A stretch of DNA of 64,000 nucleotides from Geomonas ferrireducens (GCF_004917065.1 NZ_SSYA01000001.1:1682161-1746160); one strand, 5' to 3'. Positions 34,248 to 44,590 are shown, numbered from the stretch's first letter. The notes: a model not told the origin generated them from the sequence alone. A program made the numbers and translations.

Positions 34248-36454
34248 GTACGCAGCTCAAATACAAGGAAGAAGAGGAAACGGCAGGCGGCGCTCCGGCG
34301 GCGGCACGCACCATCACCGTGGCGGTGGCCGGGAACCCGAACTCCGGGAAGTCGACCCTCATCAACGCCATCGCCGGGACGAGGCTTCACGTCGGCAACT
34401 GGGCGGGGGTGACCGTTGAGAAAAAGGAGGCACTCTTCGACTTCGGCGGCAGGAAGATCCGGCTCGTCGACCTCCCCGGCACCTATTCGCTCTCACCCTA
34501 CTCGCAGGAGGAGATCGTCGCCCGGGACTACCTGGTGCACGAGCGTCCCGACCTGATCGTGAACGTGGTCGATGCCACCAACCTGGAGCGTAACCTCTAC
34601 CTCACCGTGCAGATCATGGAACTCGGCATCCCGGTGGTGATGGCGCTCAACATCTACGACGAGGCGCAGGAAAAGGGATACCGGATCGACGTAAAGGGAA
34701 TCGAGGAGATGCTGGGGATCGCCGTGGTTCCCACCTCGGCCACCAAGAAGACCGGCCTGGACGAGCTCCTCAGCAGGGCGCTTGCCGTGGCGGACTCCCC
34801 GACCGGCAGCGCGCCGAGAAAGCTCAATTACGGCGAGGACGTCGAGACCGCCGCCGATTACGTCGCCGAGGCGCTCGAGCGGAACTACCCGTCCCTCCTG
34901 GAGCGTTACCCGAAGCGCTGGCTCCTTTTGAAGCTCATGGAGCAGGACAGCCAGGTGCTGGAAAAGGTGAACCTTTCCGACGAGGGTTTCCTGGATGAGG
35001 CGCTGCACCACTTAAAGCGCGCTCACGGCGAGGATATCGAGTCGATCATGGCCGACGTCCGCTACTCGCTCGCCTCAGGGCTCACGCGGGAGATCCTGGA
35101 GAAACCGGAGCTGCGCCAGACCGAACTGACCGAGAAGATCGACCGCATCGTGCTGAACCGCTTCCTCGGGATACCGATCTTCATGGCGGCCATGTGGCTG
35201 TTGTTCAAGCTCACCTTCGACCTCTCCTCCCCCTATGGGGACTGGCTCCGCGCGATGACCGAGGGTCCCTTCAAGCGCTGGGCCTCCGCCATCCTCACGC
35301 CGCTGGGCGCGCCGGACTGGACGGTGTCGCTCGTGAACGACGGCGTCATCGCCGGGGTCGGCTCCGTCATCGTCTTCGTGCCGGTGATCTTCGCGATGAT
35401 GTTCTTCATCACCTTCCTGGAGGGAAGCGGCTACATGGCGCGCGCCGCCTTCGTCATGGACCGCACCATGCACTCCATCGGCCTGCACGGCAAGTCGTTC
35501 ATCCCGATGCTGCTCGGGTTCGGCTGCAACGTGCCGGGGATCTACGCGACGCGCACCCTGGAGAACCCGAAGGACAAGGTGCTGACCGCGCTCCTCGTGC
35601 CGCTCATGTCCTGCGGGGCGCGCCTGCCGGTGTACGTGCTCTTCGTCGGGATCTTCTTCCCGAACAACTCGGGCACGGTGATCTGGTCGCTGTACATCAT
35701 GGGGATACTGCTGGCGGTGCTCATGGGGCTCGTCTTCAAGAAGACCCTGTTTCGCGGCGAGGCGCCCATGTTCATCATGGAGCTCCCCCCGTACCGCATG
35801 CCGTCCTTCAGCAGCCTGTGCGTACACACCTGGGAGAAGGGGAAACACTTCCTTTTCAAGGCCGGTACCTACATATTCGCCGTCTCGGTCCTCGTCTGGT
35901 TCCTTTTGAACCTCCCCTGGGGCGTCGAGCACAAGCGCGACTCCTACCTCGGGCAGGCGGGTGCGGCGGTGGCTCCCATCTTCGAGCCGGTCGGCTTCGG
36001 CAACTGGGAGGCGGCCTCCTCCCTCATCACCGGCGTCATCGCCAAGGAGATCGTCGTCGGCACCATGGGCGAGATCTACGCGCCGAAGCACGGCGAGGAA
36101 AAAAAGGAGATCCCCACCCTGCAGGAAGATCTCAAGGAGATAGTTACCTCTTTCGGGGAGGCTTCGGTTAAGGCAGTGAAGACGCTTCTCTACCTCCCAC
36201 AGCCGGAAGAGAAGGAGGAGGACCAAGGCGGGCTGAAACTCGCCATTGGCGGGGCCTTCACGCCGCTCACCGCCTACGCCTTCATGGTGTTCGTTCTCCT
36301 CTACATGCCGTGCGTTGTGGCCATCGCGGCTATGCGGCAGGAATTCGGGACTTGGAAATGGGCCGCGGTGGGGCTTTTGTACCAAACGGCGCTCGCCTGG
36401 GGCGCAGCGCTCATCGTCTACCAGGGGGGACGTCTCCTGGGATTGGGAGGTTGA
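34244..36454 (+). CDS. feoB: Ferrous iron transporter FeoB
   Basis: A 736-residue inner-membrane Fe2+ transporter with an N-terminal G-protein domain. G1 is GNPNSGKST, G3 DLPGTYS, and G4 NIYD. The membrane half begins near residue 305 and contains the Gate motif GFGCNVPGIYATRTLENPKD and a second repeat. Start is GTG 34244, overlapping feoA. Length and motifs are normal. A Cys-rich partner gene follows by one base, and Fur regulation is likely for the whole unit. Confidence 0.96.
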   Translation: MSTQLKYKEEEETAGGAPAAARTITVAVAGNPNSGKSTLINAIAGTRLHVGNWAGVTVEKKEALFDFGGRKIRLVDLPGTYSLSPYSQEEIVARDYLVHERPDLIVNVVDATNLERNLYLTVQIMELGIPVVMALNIYDEAQEKGYRIDVKGIEEMLGIAVVPTSATKKTGLDELLSRALAVADSPTGSAPRKLNYGEDVETAADYVAEALERNYPSLLERYPKRWLLLKLMEQDSQVLEKVNLSDEGFLDEALHHLKRAHGEDIESIMADVRYSLASGLTREILEKPELRQTELTEKIDRIVLNRFLGIPIFMAAMWLLFKLTFDLSSPYGDWLRAMTEGPFKRWASAILTPLGAPDWTVSLVNDGVIAGVGSVIVFVPVIFAMMFFITFLEGSGYMARAAFVMDRTMHSIGLHGKSFIPMLLGFGCNVPGIYATRTLENPKDKVLTALLVPLMSCGARLPVYVLFVGIFFPNNSGTVIWSLYIMGILLAVLMGLVFKKTLFRGEAPMFIMELPPYRMPSFSSLCVHTWEKGKHFLFKAGTYIFAVSVLVWFLLNLPWGVEHKRDSYLGQAGAAVAPIFEPVGFGNWEAASSLITGVIAKEIVVGTMGEIYAPKHGEEKKEIPTLQEDLKEIVTSFGEASVKAVKTLLYLPQPEEKEEDQGGLKLAIGGAFTPLTAYAFMVFVLLYMPCVVAIAAMRQEFGTWKWAAVGLLYQTALAWGAALIVYQGGRLLGLGG

Positions 36455-36455
36455 T

Positions 36456-36581
36456 ATGGGAATTGCCGACTTTGTCATTGCGGCCGTGATCGTGGCCGGG
36501 GCATGCTACATCCTTTACGCGACGCTTTGGAAGAAGAAGGGGTGCTGCGGTTGCGAGGGTGGGAGCTGCTGCAAGAAATGA
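36456..36581 (+). CDS. FeoB-associated Cys-rich membrane protein
   Basis: A 41-residue protein: one membrane helix (ADFVIAAVIVAGACYILYAT) and a basic, cysteine-rich tail (KKKGCCGCEGGSCCKK). This matches the small FeoB-associated Cys-rich family (Pfam 12669), often encoded after feoB. It starts one base after the feoB stop. The tail may bind iron or an Fe-S cluster; that is not shown. Confidence 0.85.
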   Translation: MGIADFVIAAVIVAGACYILYATLWKKKGCCGCEGGSCCKK

Positions 36582-36598
36582 TCAGGTGAAAAGGCTAC

Positions 36599-36633
36599 GG
36601 GCCGGAGGGGATTCCCTCCGGCCCGTGCTGTTT
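36599..36633 (+). terminator. Terminator of the feo operon
   Basis: GGGCCGGAGGG and CCCTCCGGCCC across GATT, followed by GTGCTGTTT. The T-run is short but the stem is strong. Confidence 0.75.
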
Positions 36634-36652
36634 CGGGTGGCTGCTGCGTGGC

Positions 36653-36829
36653 TCAGGCGTAGGTGGAAAAGCCTTCCTGCGGGTTCACCGTCGCCGCCTG
36701 CTGGGCGAGTATGTTGGCCATCTGCATCTGCGCTGCGGCAGCGTTTTTGACCAGTTCCACGGAAATTGCCTGCTGGGTGAGTGATGCGGCGCCTGCTACC
36801 TGGGCGGCTGCTATGGTACTGACATCCAT
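36653..36829 (-). CDS. YjfB-family putative motility peptide
   Basis: Fifty-eight residues, reading MDVSTIAAAQVAGAASLTQQ at the start and NPQEGFSTYA at the end. A perfect ribosome site (GCAGGAGGTAAG) stands before ATG 36829. It fits the YjfB family of small proteins linked by context to motility; the role is unknown. It lies alone between the feo terminator and the OsmC fusion gene. Confidence 0.75.
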   Translation of the reverse strand: MDVSTIAAAQVAGAASLTQQAISVELVKNAAAAQMQMANILAQQAATVNPQEGFSTYA

Positions 36830-36931
36830 GATTCTTACCTCCTGCCTCGTCTACCTCGGCCGTTGCAACACTTATCGGCCTGGCATGCCGAAACTTTAGG
36901 GGAACATGGTCCTCCGGGGCTCTCCCCCTTG

Positions 36932-38161
36932 CTATTCCTTCAACGTGGTGTCGACCCGGATCTCGCTGGTGAGGGTGCGGTGCACCGGGCACTTCTCGGC
37001 AATCTCCAGGAGCTTTTGGCGCTGGTCCTGGTCCAGATCTCCTATGAGCTCTAGCTCGCGGGTGAACTTGTCGATGCGCGTGTCCTGCGACTCGCAGTCG
37101 CGGCAGTCCTCGGCGTGGATCTTGTGATGGGAAAGGCGCGCCATGGCGTAAGTGAGCGGCCATCCCTTGCGCCGGGCGTACATCTGCACCGTCATCGTGG
37201 TGCACGCCCCGAGGGCGGACATGAGGAATTCGTAGGGGGACGGCCCCTCGTTGGTGCCGCCGTAACTCACCGGTTCGTCCGCCACCAGGCTGAACCCGTT
37301 GGCGGAGATCTCGGTGCGGAACCCTTCTTCACCGGTGCGGGCGGTGACCCGGTTGTCCGAGGCCTGGAATTCGGGCTGGCCCATAGGGGCCTTGTCGACG
37401 ACGTCGAGATACCGTGCGGCCCAGCTGGCGATGACCTCGCCCGCGTACCTCGAGTCGACGGCGTTGGACAAGAGATGGTCGGCCTCGCCGAGGGAGATGA
37501 AGCTCTTCGGGTGCCGCGCGGCCTGAAAGATCTGCGTGGCGTTTTCTATCTGCACGATGCTGTCGGCAGGCGAGTGCATGACGAGGAGCGCTCCCTGGAG
37601 CCGGGCGAGCGTTTCCGCCGGGCGTTGCGTCTCCAGGTCCTCCAGGAGTTCCTTCCTGATGGTGAAGTAGTTCTCGCCAAGATGCACGGTTGCCTCGCCA
37701 TGGCGCTCGATCTGGTCGGTCGAGTCCCCGAGCAGCCTGCGCAGATGGGCCGGGTTGTAAGGGGCGGCGATGGTGACGATAGCGGCCGCCGAAGGTATCT
37801 CTGCTGCCGCGACAAGGACGGCGGAGCCTCCCAGAGAGTGGCCGACCAGAAGGCTCGGTGCCTGGTACTCGCGTTCCAGGAACTGCGCCGCCGCTACCAG
37901 GTCGCTCACCTGGGTCGTGAACGTGGTGCTGGAGAAGTCGCCCTCGCTCTCCCCGAGGCCGGTAAAGTCGAAACGCAGTACTGCGATGCGCCGGTTGCTC
38001 ATGGCGCGGCTTATGTTGACTGCCGCTTTTATGTTCTTCGAGCAGGTGAAGCAGTGGGCGAAGATGGCATAGGCGACAGGCGGCTCCCCATCCGGCAGTT
38101 CCAGACGCGCAGCAAGCTGTAGACCGCTGCTGTTGGTAAAAGTGACCTTCCTGGTATCCAT
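36932..38161 (-). CDS. Alpha/beta hydrolase fused to OsmC-like domain
   Basis: About 409 residues. Residues 1-255 are a hydrolase: the nucleophile is in VGHSLGGSA, with the acid and His near PADSIVQ and GEADHLL. Residues 270-409 are an OsmC/Ohr-type domain with a Cys in SALGACTTMTVQMYA and a second in DCRDC...; these reduce organic hydroperoxides. ATG 38161 (MDTRKVTF) follows AAAGGAG. The fusion is known in many bacteria; no specific substrate is proposed. Confidence 0.88.
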   Translation of the reverse strand: MDTRKVTFTNSSGLQLAARLELPDGEPPVAYAIFAHCFTCSKNIKAAVNISRAMSNRRIAVLRFDFTGLGESEGDFSSTTFTTQVSDLVAAAQFLEREYQAPSLLVGHSLGGSAVLVAAAEIPSAAAIVTIAAPYNPAHLRRLLGDSTDQIERHGEATVHLGENYFTIRKELLEDLETQRPAETLARLQGALLVMHSPADSIVQIENATQIFQAARHPKSFISLGEADHLLSNAVDSRYAGEVIASWAARYLDVVDKAPMGQPEFQASDNRVTARTGEEGFRTEISANGFSLVADEPVSYGGTNEGPSPYEFLMSALGACTTMTVQMYARRKGWPLTYAMARLSHHKIHAEDCRDCESQDTRIDKFTRELELIGDLDQDQRQKLLEIAEKCPVHRTLTSEIRVDTTLKE

Positions 38162-38411
38162 GCGGAACTCCTTTCGTTGGTTGTGACCCATAGGTAACAA
38201 TCATAGTACCCGCCAGTGACACGTCAACAACTTGCCGATTAGCTGTGAAGATGGATGGCCGGGATGTCGGCCCGTGTGTTTGCAAATGTAGATAATGCGA
38301 TCTAAATCACAAATGCCTGTGCTTTATCTCTTTTCTCTTTCCGATGAATAGGATATATAACAAGATCTTGTAGGAATATTATTAAATGCAATGCCATCCT
38401 GGGAGTTATAG

Positions 38412-40874
38412 ATGTTTGCCATGTGGTCTATAAAGAAGCGCGTTGTAGTATCCGTCCTCACTCTCTGTCTCGCCAGTATCACCATACTCGGAATCTTCGC
38501 CTACCAATATCAGATGCACCAGATGCGTGAGGGGCTCAAAGATGAGGCCAGCAACAACGGTCGCCTCTTCGAAGCGATCCTGAAGGGGGACGCCGAGGGA
38601 CTCGCAAGGGCCCACACGGGACTGGACCGGCTTGACTTCCTGCTCGCCCCGTTCGCCGCCGGCAACAAGGACGCGCTGCTCGCCGTGGCGAAGCCCGTCT
38701 TCAGCGAGATCAAGCAGAACAACAACATAACGCACATGTATTTCATACAGCCCGACGGCAAGGTGCTTTTGCGGGCGCACAAGCCCGAACAGGACGGTGA
38801 CATCCTGAAGCGGGAGACCTTCCTGAAGGCGCAGGCGACCAAGCAGATGTCGTGGGGCTTGGAGATGGGCAAGAACTTCTTCTCCTTGCGCTGCGTGAAA
38901 CCCGTCTCCTACCAGGGTAGGGCGCTGGGGTACATGGAGGTCGCCGAAGAGATCGACCACGTCTTCCAGCAGATGAAGCAGATCACCGGGAAAGAGATGA
39001 GTCTCTTTCTCACCAACGATTTCCTGAAGAGCAAGGGGACCGACGTCAAGACCGAGCAGGCAGGGAACTTCCGGATCCTTTACCCGACGCAGAAGGAGGT
39101 GGCCTTGGGGCTCGCCGCCGGACTGGCTACCGAAATGAACCAGGCGCTCAAGGAACCGCAACTCTCCATCATCTCCTACAAGGGGGGCAAGTACTTGGTC
39201 GGCATCGGGCCTGTCAAGGATGCGTCGGGTGAAACCGTCGGGGTTCTCTTCTCGCACAAGGAGATCGGACCCCTGTTCGCCACCATGTGGAAAGGGGTGG
39301 CGGCTCAGATGAGTATCTTCATCGCCATTCTCTTGGCCGGTGTAACCTTCCTTTACCTGTCGCTCAAACCGAGCATCGCTCTCTTCGAGACCCTCAAGAA
39401 GCACATCGTCTCCGTGACCACGGACTGGGATCTCAACAAACGCCTTCAGGTGGACACCCAGGACGAGATCGGCGAGCTTGCCGCAGACTTCAATACCATG
39501 ACCGAGAAGCTTGCGCTGATGGTGCGCCAGGTGAACGTCTCCAGCGACGAGTTGGGATCCGTCTCGGGCAACCTGGTTCAGGTTTCCAGCACGGTGATGG
39601 GTGCGGCCGAGCAGCAGTCTACCTCGGTGCATGAGGCGTCCAGCGCCATGACCCAGATAACCGGCTCGATCAAGGGCGTTGCGAAGGCAGTCGAGGGACT
39701 GTCCCAGTCGGCCTCGGAGAGCTCATCGTCGATTCTGGAGATGGCCTCGAGTGTCGAGGAGGTGGCCCTGAACGCCGAGGCGCTCGCCCACCAGGTTGAT
39801 GAAGTGGGATCGGCCATCATCGAGATGGCTGCTTCCATCAAACAGGTGGGGAGAAACGCGGATCTCCTGCTCGAAGAGGCGAGCATCAACTCCTCCTCCA
39901 TCGTAGAGATGGACAGCACGATAAAGGAAGTGGAGAAAAACGCCCTGAACACGGTGAAGATCTCGGAGTCGGTGAAGCAGGACGCGGAATTCGGCAAGGG
40001 AGCGGTGGAGTCGACCATCCTGGGGATCAACGCCATCAAGCAATCTTCGCGCATCACCTCCGAAGTGATAGCGAACCTCTCCCAGCGCGCAGGCGACATC
40101 GGGGCGATCCTCTCCGTCATCGACGACGTCGCGGAGCAGACAAACCTTCTGGCGCTGAACGCGGCCATCATCGCCGCCCAGGCCGGGGAGCACGGCAAGG
40201 GCTTCGCGGTCGTGGCAGGGGAGATCAAGCAGCTTGCCGAACGGACCAGCGCCTCGACCCGCAAGATAGCCGATGTGGTGAACGGGGTTCTCGCGGAGAC
40301 CGACCGCGCGGTGGTCGCGATATCGCAGGCGGAACAGAACATTGCCCAAGGGGAAGAGCTGTCCAGGAAATCCGGTGAGGCGCTCGAGAAGATCGTGAGC
40401 GGCGTCCAGATGGCGACCGAGCAGGTCAACGGCATCGCCCGCGCCACCGCCGAGCAGGCGCATGGCAGCATGATGATCAGGGATACGACGGAGAAGGTTA
40501 CCTCCATGGTGCGTCAGATCGCCACCGCCACGCGCGAGCAGGGTGAAGGCAGCACCCTCGTCCTCTCATCGGTGGAGAAGATGAGGACCCTGACCGAACA
40601 GGTGAAGAATTCGACGCGCGAACAGAGTAACGTGGGTAACTTCATCGCGAAGTCGACCGAGAACATCACCGAAATGATCCGTCACATCCAGAGGGCCTGC
40701 GACGAGCAGAGCAAGGGGGCGGACTTGGTGTTGCCCGCGGTTGAGAGCATCAAGAGCGCCACCGAGAGCAACCTCGGGGCGGTCAAGGTGCTGGGCGAAA
40801 GCATGTCGGCACTGGCGGCCCAGATCGAGGGCCTGCAGCAGGAGATCGACCGCTTCGACGTTTCATCGTCTTAA
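38412..40874 (+). CDS. Methyl-accepting chemotaxis protein
   Basis: An 820-residue receptor: a first membrane helix ([21 protein letters not shown]), a periplasmic sensor of about 260 residues resembling a double-Cache type (Pfam 14827-like), a second helix ([19 protein letters not shown]), HAMP, and a long signalling domain. The hairpin tip is [19 protein letters not shown], followed by [16 protein letters not shown]. No C-terminal methylesterase-binding pentapeptide is present (ends DRFDVSSS). GGAG precedes ATG. The ligand is unknown. A 21-bp repeat array begins 25 bases after its stop. Confidence 0.92.
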   Translation: MFAMWSIKKRVVVSVLTLCLASITILGIFAYQYQMHQMREGLKDEASNNGRLFEAILKGDAEGLARAHTGLDRLDFLLAPFAAGNKDALLAVAKPVFSEIKQNNNITHMYFIQPDGKVLLRAHKPEQDGDILKRETFLKAQATKQMSWGLEMGKNFFSLRCVKPVSYQGRALGYMEVAEEIDHVFQQMKQITGKEMSLFLTNDFLKSKGTDVKTEQAGNFRILYPTQKEVALGLAAGLATEMNQALKEPQLSIISYKGGKYLVGIGPVKDASGETVGVLFSHKEIGPLFATMWKGVAAQMSIFIAILLAGVTFLYLSLKPSIALFETLKKHIVSVTTDWDLNKRLQVDTQDEIGELAADFNTMTEKLALMVRQVNVSSDELGSVSGNLVQVSSTVMGAAEQQSTSVHEASSAMTQITGSIKGVAKAVEGLSQSASESSSSILEMASSVEEVALNAEALAHQVDEVGSAIIEMAASIKQVGRNADLLLEEASINSSSIVEMDSTIKEVEKNALNTVKISESVKQDAEFGKGAVESTILGINAIKQSSRITSEVIANLSQRAGDIGAILSVIDDVAEQTNLLALNAAIIAAQAGEHGKGFAVVAGEIKQLAERTSASTRKIADVVNGVLAETDRAVVAISQAEQNIAQGEELSRKSGEALEKIVSGVQMATEQVNGIARATAEQAHGSMMIRDTTEKVTSMVRQIATATREQGEGSTLVLSSVEKMRTLTEQVKNSTREQSNVGNFIAKSTENITEMIRHIQRACDEQSKGADLVLPAVESIKSATESNLGAVKVLGESMSALAAQIEGLQQEIDRFDVSSS

Positions 40875-40898
40875 CGGGGATCGCGCGCGGGGAGCCAC

Positions 40899-41066
40899 TT
40901 GCACACTGCGCGAGACCCTTTGCACACTGCGCGAAACCCTTTGCACAGTGCGCGAGACCCTTTGCACACTGCGCAAGACCCTTTGCACACTGTGCGAGAC
41001 CTCTTGCATACTGCGCGGGGCCCCTTGCGCACTGTGCGAAACCCCTTCCGCACAGCAGCACTCTTT
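40899..41066. repeat. Second 21-bp tandem array, eight units
   Basis: TTGCAC...CGCGARACCC recurs at 40899, 40920, 40941, 40962, 40983, 41004, 41025 and, degenerate, 41046, with no indel. It reads through in several frames (for example LHTARDP heptads) but has no ribosome site. It resembles the array at 17.2 kb only in period, not in sequence. Confidence 0.9.
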
Positions 41067-41211
41067 CCGTGGCTTGCCCCTCTCATCTACCGTTGCTTTT
41101 TCAAATCAAAAGTTCCCGCCCCCTTTGCCTGCGCCTTCCTGAAAACCGGGTATAATTCCTGTCGTTGTTTTTCCTATGGCTCCCTCGCGGCAAGAAAGGG
41201 CGGCAGTCCGT

Positions 41212-41988
41212 ATGACCCAAAACAATGGCACCTTCACCGTCATGACCTACAACGTGCACCGGCTGACCGGCAATGATCGCCATACTTCAGCCGCGCGCAT
41301 CGCACAGGTCATCGAAACTTACCAGCCCGACATCGTTGCTCTTCAGGAACTCCCGGGGGCGCGCTTTCGCCCGGAAATCGGTGGCGCTTGTCAGGATTTG
41401 GCGCACGAATTGGCGTTGGTGGTAAGACGGGACGTCCGCTACGACCTCGAGCGTGAGCGCTGGGGCAACGTGGTCTTCAGCCGGTTTCCCATGCGGCTGG
41501 TTCGGGCGGGGGGGCTCCACCCGGAGAACCGGTACCGGACCATGGTGCCGCGGGGCGCGATGTGGGTGGAGATCGACGTCAACGGACAGAAGCTGCAGTT
41601 GGTGAACACCCACCTCGGGCTCACCCCGCAGGAGCGCAGCTACCAGGCGAAGGTGCTGACCGGGGCAGACTGGCTCGCCCATCCCGAGTGCCGCCCGCCG
41701 GTGGTCTTATGCGGCGACTTCAACGCCATGCCGAGCTGGAGCATTCACAAGCGCCTCCGGAACGCACTACAGGATGAGCAGGAGCGGCTGAAGTTCGGGC
41801 ACACACAGTTCACTTTCCCGAGCAACATGCCGATCGTCAGGTTCGATCACATCTTCATCTCGCCGGACCTGAGCGTGGAAAACGAGCTGATCCCGCGCAC
41901 CAAGCTGACTGCCGTGGCTTCAGACCACCTGCCCCTGATCGTGACGCTTCGCTTTGGCGCCAATGGGAAAAACGGCGTTGGGAGATAG
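41212..41988 (+). CDS. Endonuclease/exonuclease/phosphatase family protein
   Basis: About 258 residues of the EEP fold. The catalytic set is present: MTYNVH, LQELPG (metal Glu), VNTHLG, CGDFNAMPS and the closing SDHLPLIV. Such proteins act on DNA, phospholipids or phosphoinositide-like phosphodiesters; the family does not fix the substrate. ATG 41212 (MTQNNGTF) is preferred; the frame is open from 41176. A TATAAT lies at 41151-41156, but its -35 is poor. Confidence 0.85.
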   Translation: MTQNNGTFTVMTYNVHRLTGNDRHTSAARIAQVIETYQPDIVALQELPGARFRPEIGGACQDLAHELALVVRRDVRYDLERERWGNVVFSRFPMRLVRAGGLHPENRYRTMVPRGAMWVEIDVNGQKLQLVNTHLGLTPQERSYQAKVLTGADWLAHPECRPPVVLCGDFNAMPSWSIHKRLRNALQDEQERLKFGHTQFTFPSNMPIVRFDHIFISPDLSVENELIPRTKLTAVASDHLPLIVTLRFGANGKNGVGR

Positions 41989-42086
41989 TTGCATCGAGGG
42001 GGGCAAAAGGCCTAAAGTCGGAACCGTGATCGGCCGATGAGGAGTCAGAATAGGACAACGTCCAACACTGGGAATGGAGAGGTGCC

Positions 42087-42428
42087 ATGAGCGAATACAC
42101 CGAGATGCCGGCAGATATGGAAGTACAGGAAGTGATCCTCGATCGGGTCCTGCAGAACACGGGGGCTTTGCTGGAAATCTGCTTGGTCAAACACGGCAAA
42201 CAGTATGAAGCGGCCATTTTCGTAGACAAGAAGTACAAACCGGGCCCCCCGCTGCCCCGTCCGCTGGAGTCCCCCTCCGGCCAGGCCACCCACTGGATGG
42301 GGGTCCGTCCCAAGGTCGGGCTCTCGCAGGAGGAGACCGAAAAAATCATCTACGAGGTCCAGGGCGTGAACGCTCTGCACCGCATCACGATGAAGGATAC
42401 CTGGGGAAGTCTGCTGGACGCCGTCTAG
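42087..42428 (+). CDS. Conserved hypothetical protein
   Basis: A 113-residue acidic protein with no signal peptide and no motif I can name. A charged start (EYTEMPADMEVQEVILDRVL) leads to a beta-rich part (KQYEAAIFVDKKY), a Pro-rich loop and a final helix/strand (EKIIYEVQGVNALHRITMKD). GAGAGG lies before ATG. It is followed by a terminator shared with the convergent kup. Confidence 0.7.
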   Translation: MSEYTEMPADMEVQEVILDRVLQNTGALLEICLVKHGKQYEAAIFVDKKYKPGPPLPRPLESPSGQATHWMGVRPKVGLSQEETEKIIYEVQGVNALHRITMKDTWGSLLDAV

Positions 42429-42454
42429 TCAGGCACCGAATCCTCAACGATGTG

Positions 42455-42490
42455 AAAAGGGCCGCTCCCGTGAGGGAAGCGGCCCTTTTC
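42455..42490. terminator. Terminator between the hypothetical gene and kup
   Basis: AAAAGGGCCGCTCCC and GGGAAGCGGCCCTTTTC; symmetrical enough to serve both convergent genes. Confidence 0.8.
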
Positions 42491-42527
42491 TTGTTTCCGG
42501 ATGGACGGCGGAGTGAGGGGCGGACGG

Positions 42528-44345
42528 TTACATCTCTACCCGGGTCAGAACGCCCTGCAGCTTGCTCGCGGGAAGCTGGTTGAACTGCACGAAGTTCGGG
42601 CTCAGCTTCTTGATGCCGCTGAAGATCTTCCAGATCGGGTTGGGGGTCGTGATGTCCTCCACGCCGTAGAAAATGACCTTCTCGTTGATGTTGTTCTTCT
42701 TGAGCAGGGCCTCGATGTCGATCACCTCCATGTATCCGGCGAAGATCTCGAAGGAGTCAAGGCCGCTGCCGCGCTTCTCGGTCAGCTTGTAGGAGACTCC
42801 GAACGGTTCGTCGGTCCTGATGATGGAGATGAAGACGTTGCGCTCGTAGATGATGTTGCTCCGGATGATGCAGTGCACCACGTAGGGGGGGACCACGGCC
42901 CATTCACGGGTGAAGAAGAGCCCGGTGCCCGGGATGGTGCGTCCCTTGGCGAAGATCTGCTCGTAGGAGAGGAGGAAGGTCTCCACGTCCAACGGCTTGA
43001 GTGCCTTGTAAAGCGCCCGCTGTCCCTTGGTCCAGATCAGAATGGTCATGAAGGGGACGGAGGCGAGGATGATGGACCAGTAGCCGCCGTGGGGCAACTT
43101 GTTCAGGTTCGCGATCAGGAAGACGGCATCGATGAGGGTGACCGCAAGAGCGATGGGTGCCTTCCACTTCTTGGTGGTGTTGGCGAAGATCCAGGTCATC
43201 ATGATGCCGGTGATGGTCATGGTCCCGGTGACGGCAAGACCGTATGCGGCTGCCAGGTTCTCCGACTTGCCGAACAAAAGCATGATGAAGATGACCAGCA
43301 CCATGAGCGACCAGTTCACCGAGCTGATGTAGATCTGTGACTTGAGATGGCTCGAGGTGTAATCAACCTTCATGAGCGGCATGATGCGCGTGGTGATTCC
43401 CTGATAGACGATCGAGAACACCCCGCTGATGAGGGCCTGTGAGGCGATGACGGTCGCGAGGATGGTGAGGATCAGGAACGGGATGTAGAGGAACTGGGAT
43501 TCCCCCTGCACCATCCCGAAAAGGGTGTTCTTCTCGTGCGGGTGCTCCAGCAGGAACGCCCCCTGGCCAAGGTAGTTGATCACCAAAGCCACGAAGACGA
43601 AGTACCAGGCCCTGACGATCGGCTTTCTGCCCAGATGTCCCATGTCGGCGTAAAGAGCTTCACCGCCGGTGGCGCACAGGATGACTTCCGATAGGACGAA
43701 GAAACCCGAGAGGCCGTTGTCCAGGAAGAACTTTATGGCGTACCAGGGGGAGATCGCCTTGACGACCTCCGGGTGCCCGGCGATGGCGATGAGGCCTGTC
43801 ACGGTGAGTGATGCGAACCAGAGCACCATGAGCGGACCGAAAGCCCCCGCCACCTTGTCGGTTCCCCGCGATTGGAAGATGAAGAGGGTTATGGCTATGA
43901 CTGCCGCGATGAAGATCAGAACGCCCTGCGACAGACCTGAGAACGTCGGGATCAGCACGAGACCTTCCACCGCGGAGAGGATGGAAATGGCCGGCGTGAT
44001 GACGCCGTCACCCAGGAGCAGCGAAACGCCGATGAAGGAGAGCAGGGCGATGAAGCCCATGGCACGCCCCCCCTTGAGCAGGCGGACCAGGATCTCCTTC
44101 AAAACGATGGTGCCGCCTTCCCCTTTTCTCCCAAGGCTCATGGCGAGCCAGGCGTACTCGACGGTGACCAGGATGATCAGGGTCCAGACGATAAGCGACA
44201 GGATGCCGAAGATGTTCTCCGGCTTCGGAGGGGTGATGGCGAAAATGACGGAGAGGGTATAGATGGGGCTCGTGCCGATGTCGCCAAAGACGAGGCCCAT
44301 CGATTTGACTATCCCGCCCCAGTATGATTGTTCGTGTTTTTGCAT
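42528..44345 (-). CDS. kup: Potassium uptake protein Kup
   Basis: About 605 residues from ATG 44345 (MQKHEQSYWGG), preceded by GGAGG. The start of the transport core is diagnostic (GLVFGDIGTSPIYTLSVIF), followed by some 11-12 membrane helices and a C-terminal cytoplasmic part of about 170 residues. Kup is a proton-coupled K+ importer. Earlier in-frame starts (up to 44597) would add non-conserved sequence. Confidence 0.93.
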   Translation of the reverse strand: MQKHEQSYWGGIVKSMGLVFGDIGTSPIYTLSVIFAITPPKPENIFGILSLIVWTLIILVTVEYAWLAMSLGRKGEGGTIVLKEILVRLLKGGRAMGFIALLSFIGVSLLLGDGVITPAISILSAVEGLVLIPTFSGLSQGVLIFIAAVIAITLFIFQSRGTDKVAGAFGPLMVLWFASLTVTGLIAIAGHPEVVKAISPWYAIKFFLDNGLSGFFVLSEVILCATGGEALYADMGHLGRKPIVRAWYFVFVALVINYLGQGAFLLEHPHEKNTLFGMVQGESQFLYIPFLILTILATVIASQALISGVFSIVYQGITTRIMPLMKVDYTSSHLKSQIYISSVNWSLMVLVIFIMLLFGKSENLAAAYGLAVTGTMTITGIMMTWIFANTTKKWKAPIALAVTLIDAVFLIANLNKLPHGGYWSIILASVPFMTILIWTKGQRALYKALKPLDVETFLLSYEQIFAKGRTIPGTGLFFTREWAVVPPYVVHCIIRSNIIYERNVFISIIRTDEPFGVSYKLTEKRGSGLDSFEIFAGYMEVIDIEALLKKNNINEKVIFYGVEDITTPNPIWKIFSGIKKLSPNFVQFNQLPASKLQGVLTRVEM

Positions 44346-44376
44346 GGAGAGGCCTCCAGTTATTCTAGCGGCGCAA

Positions 44377-44405
44377 CTTATAGCACCGCTCTCAGCCTGA
44401 CACAA
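44377..44405 (-). promoter_or_regulatory. Promoter of kup
   Basis: On the minus strand TTGTGT (44405-44400), 17 bases, TATAAG (44382-44377), about 32 bases before the kup start. Confidence 0.5.
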
Positions 44406-44590
44406 GAAAAACCGGAAAAATTGCCGTTGTATCGGCAATACAAGCGGCGTCCCGCTCGCCTCGTTGTGTGTGAAGCGCATCTGCTTCGGACTCGTCCTGA
44501 GCGGTCGCTCCTGGAGCTGGATGAAACGCTGGACATCGCCGGATAAAGAGCGCGCAGCGCTGTCTAAACAGCGGAAATCCCTGTTTGCGC

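Noticed and set aside
40741..41142. Cys/Arg/Thr-rich reading frames over the second 21-bp array
   Set aside because: Several frames are open only because 21 is a multiple of three; none has a ribosome site, and one begins inside the chemotaxis receptor gene.
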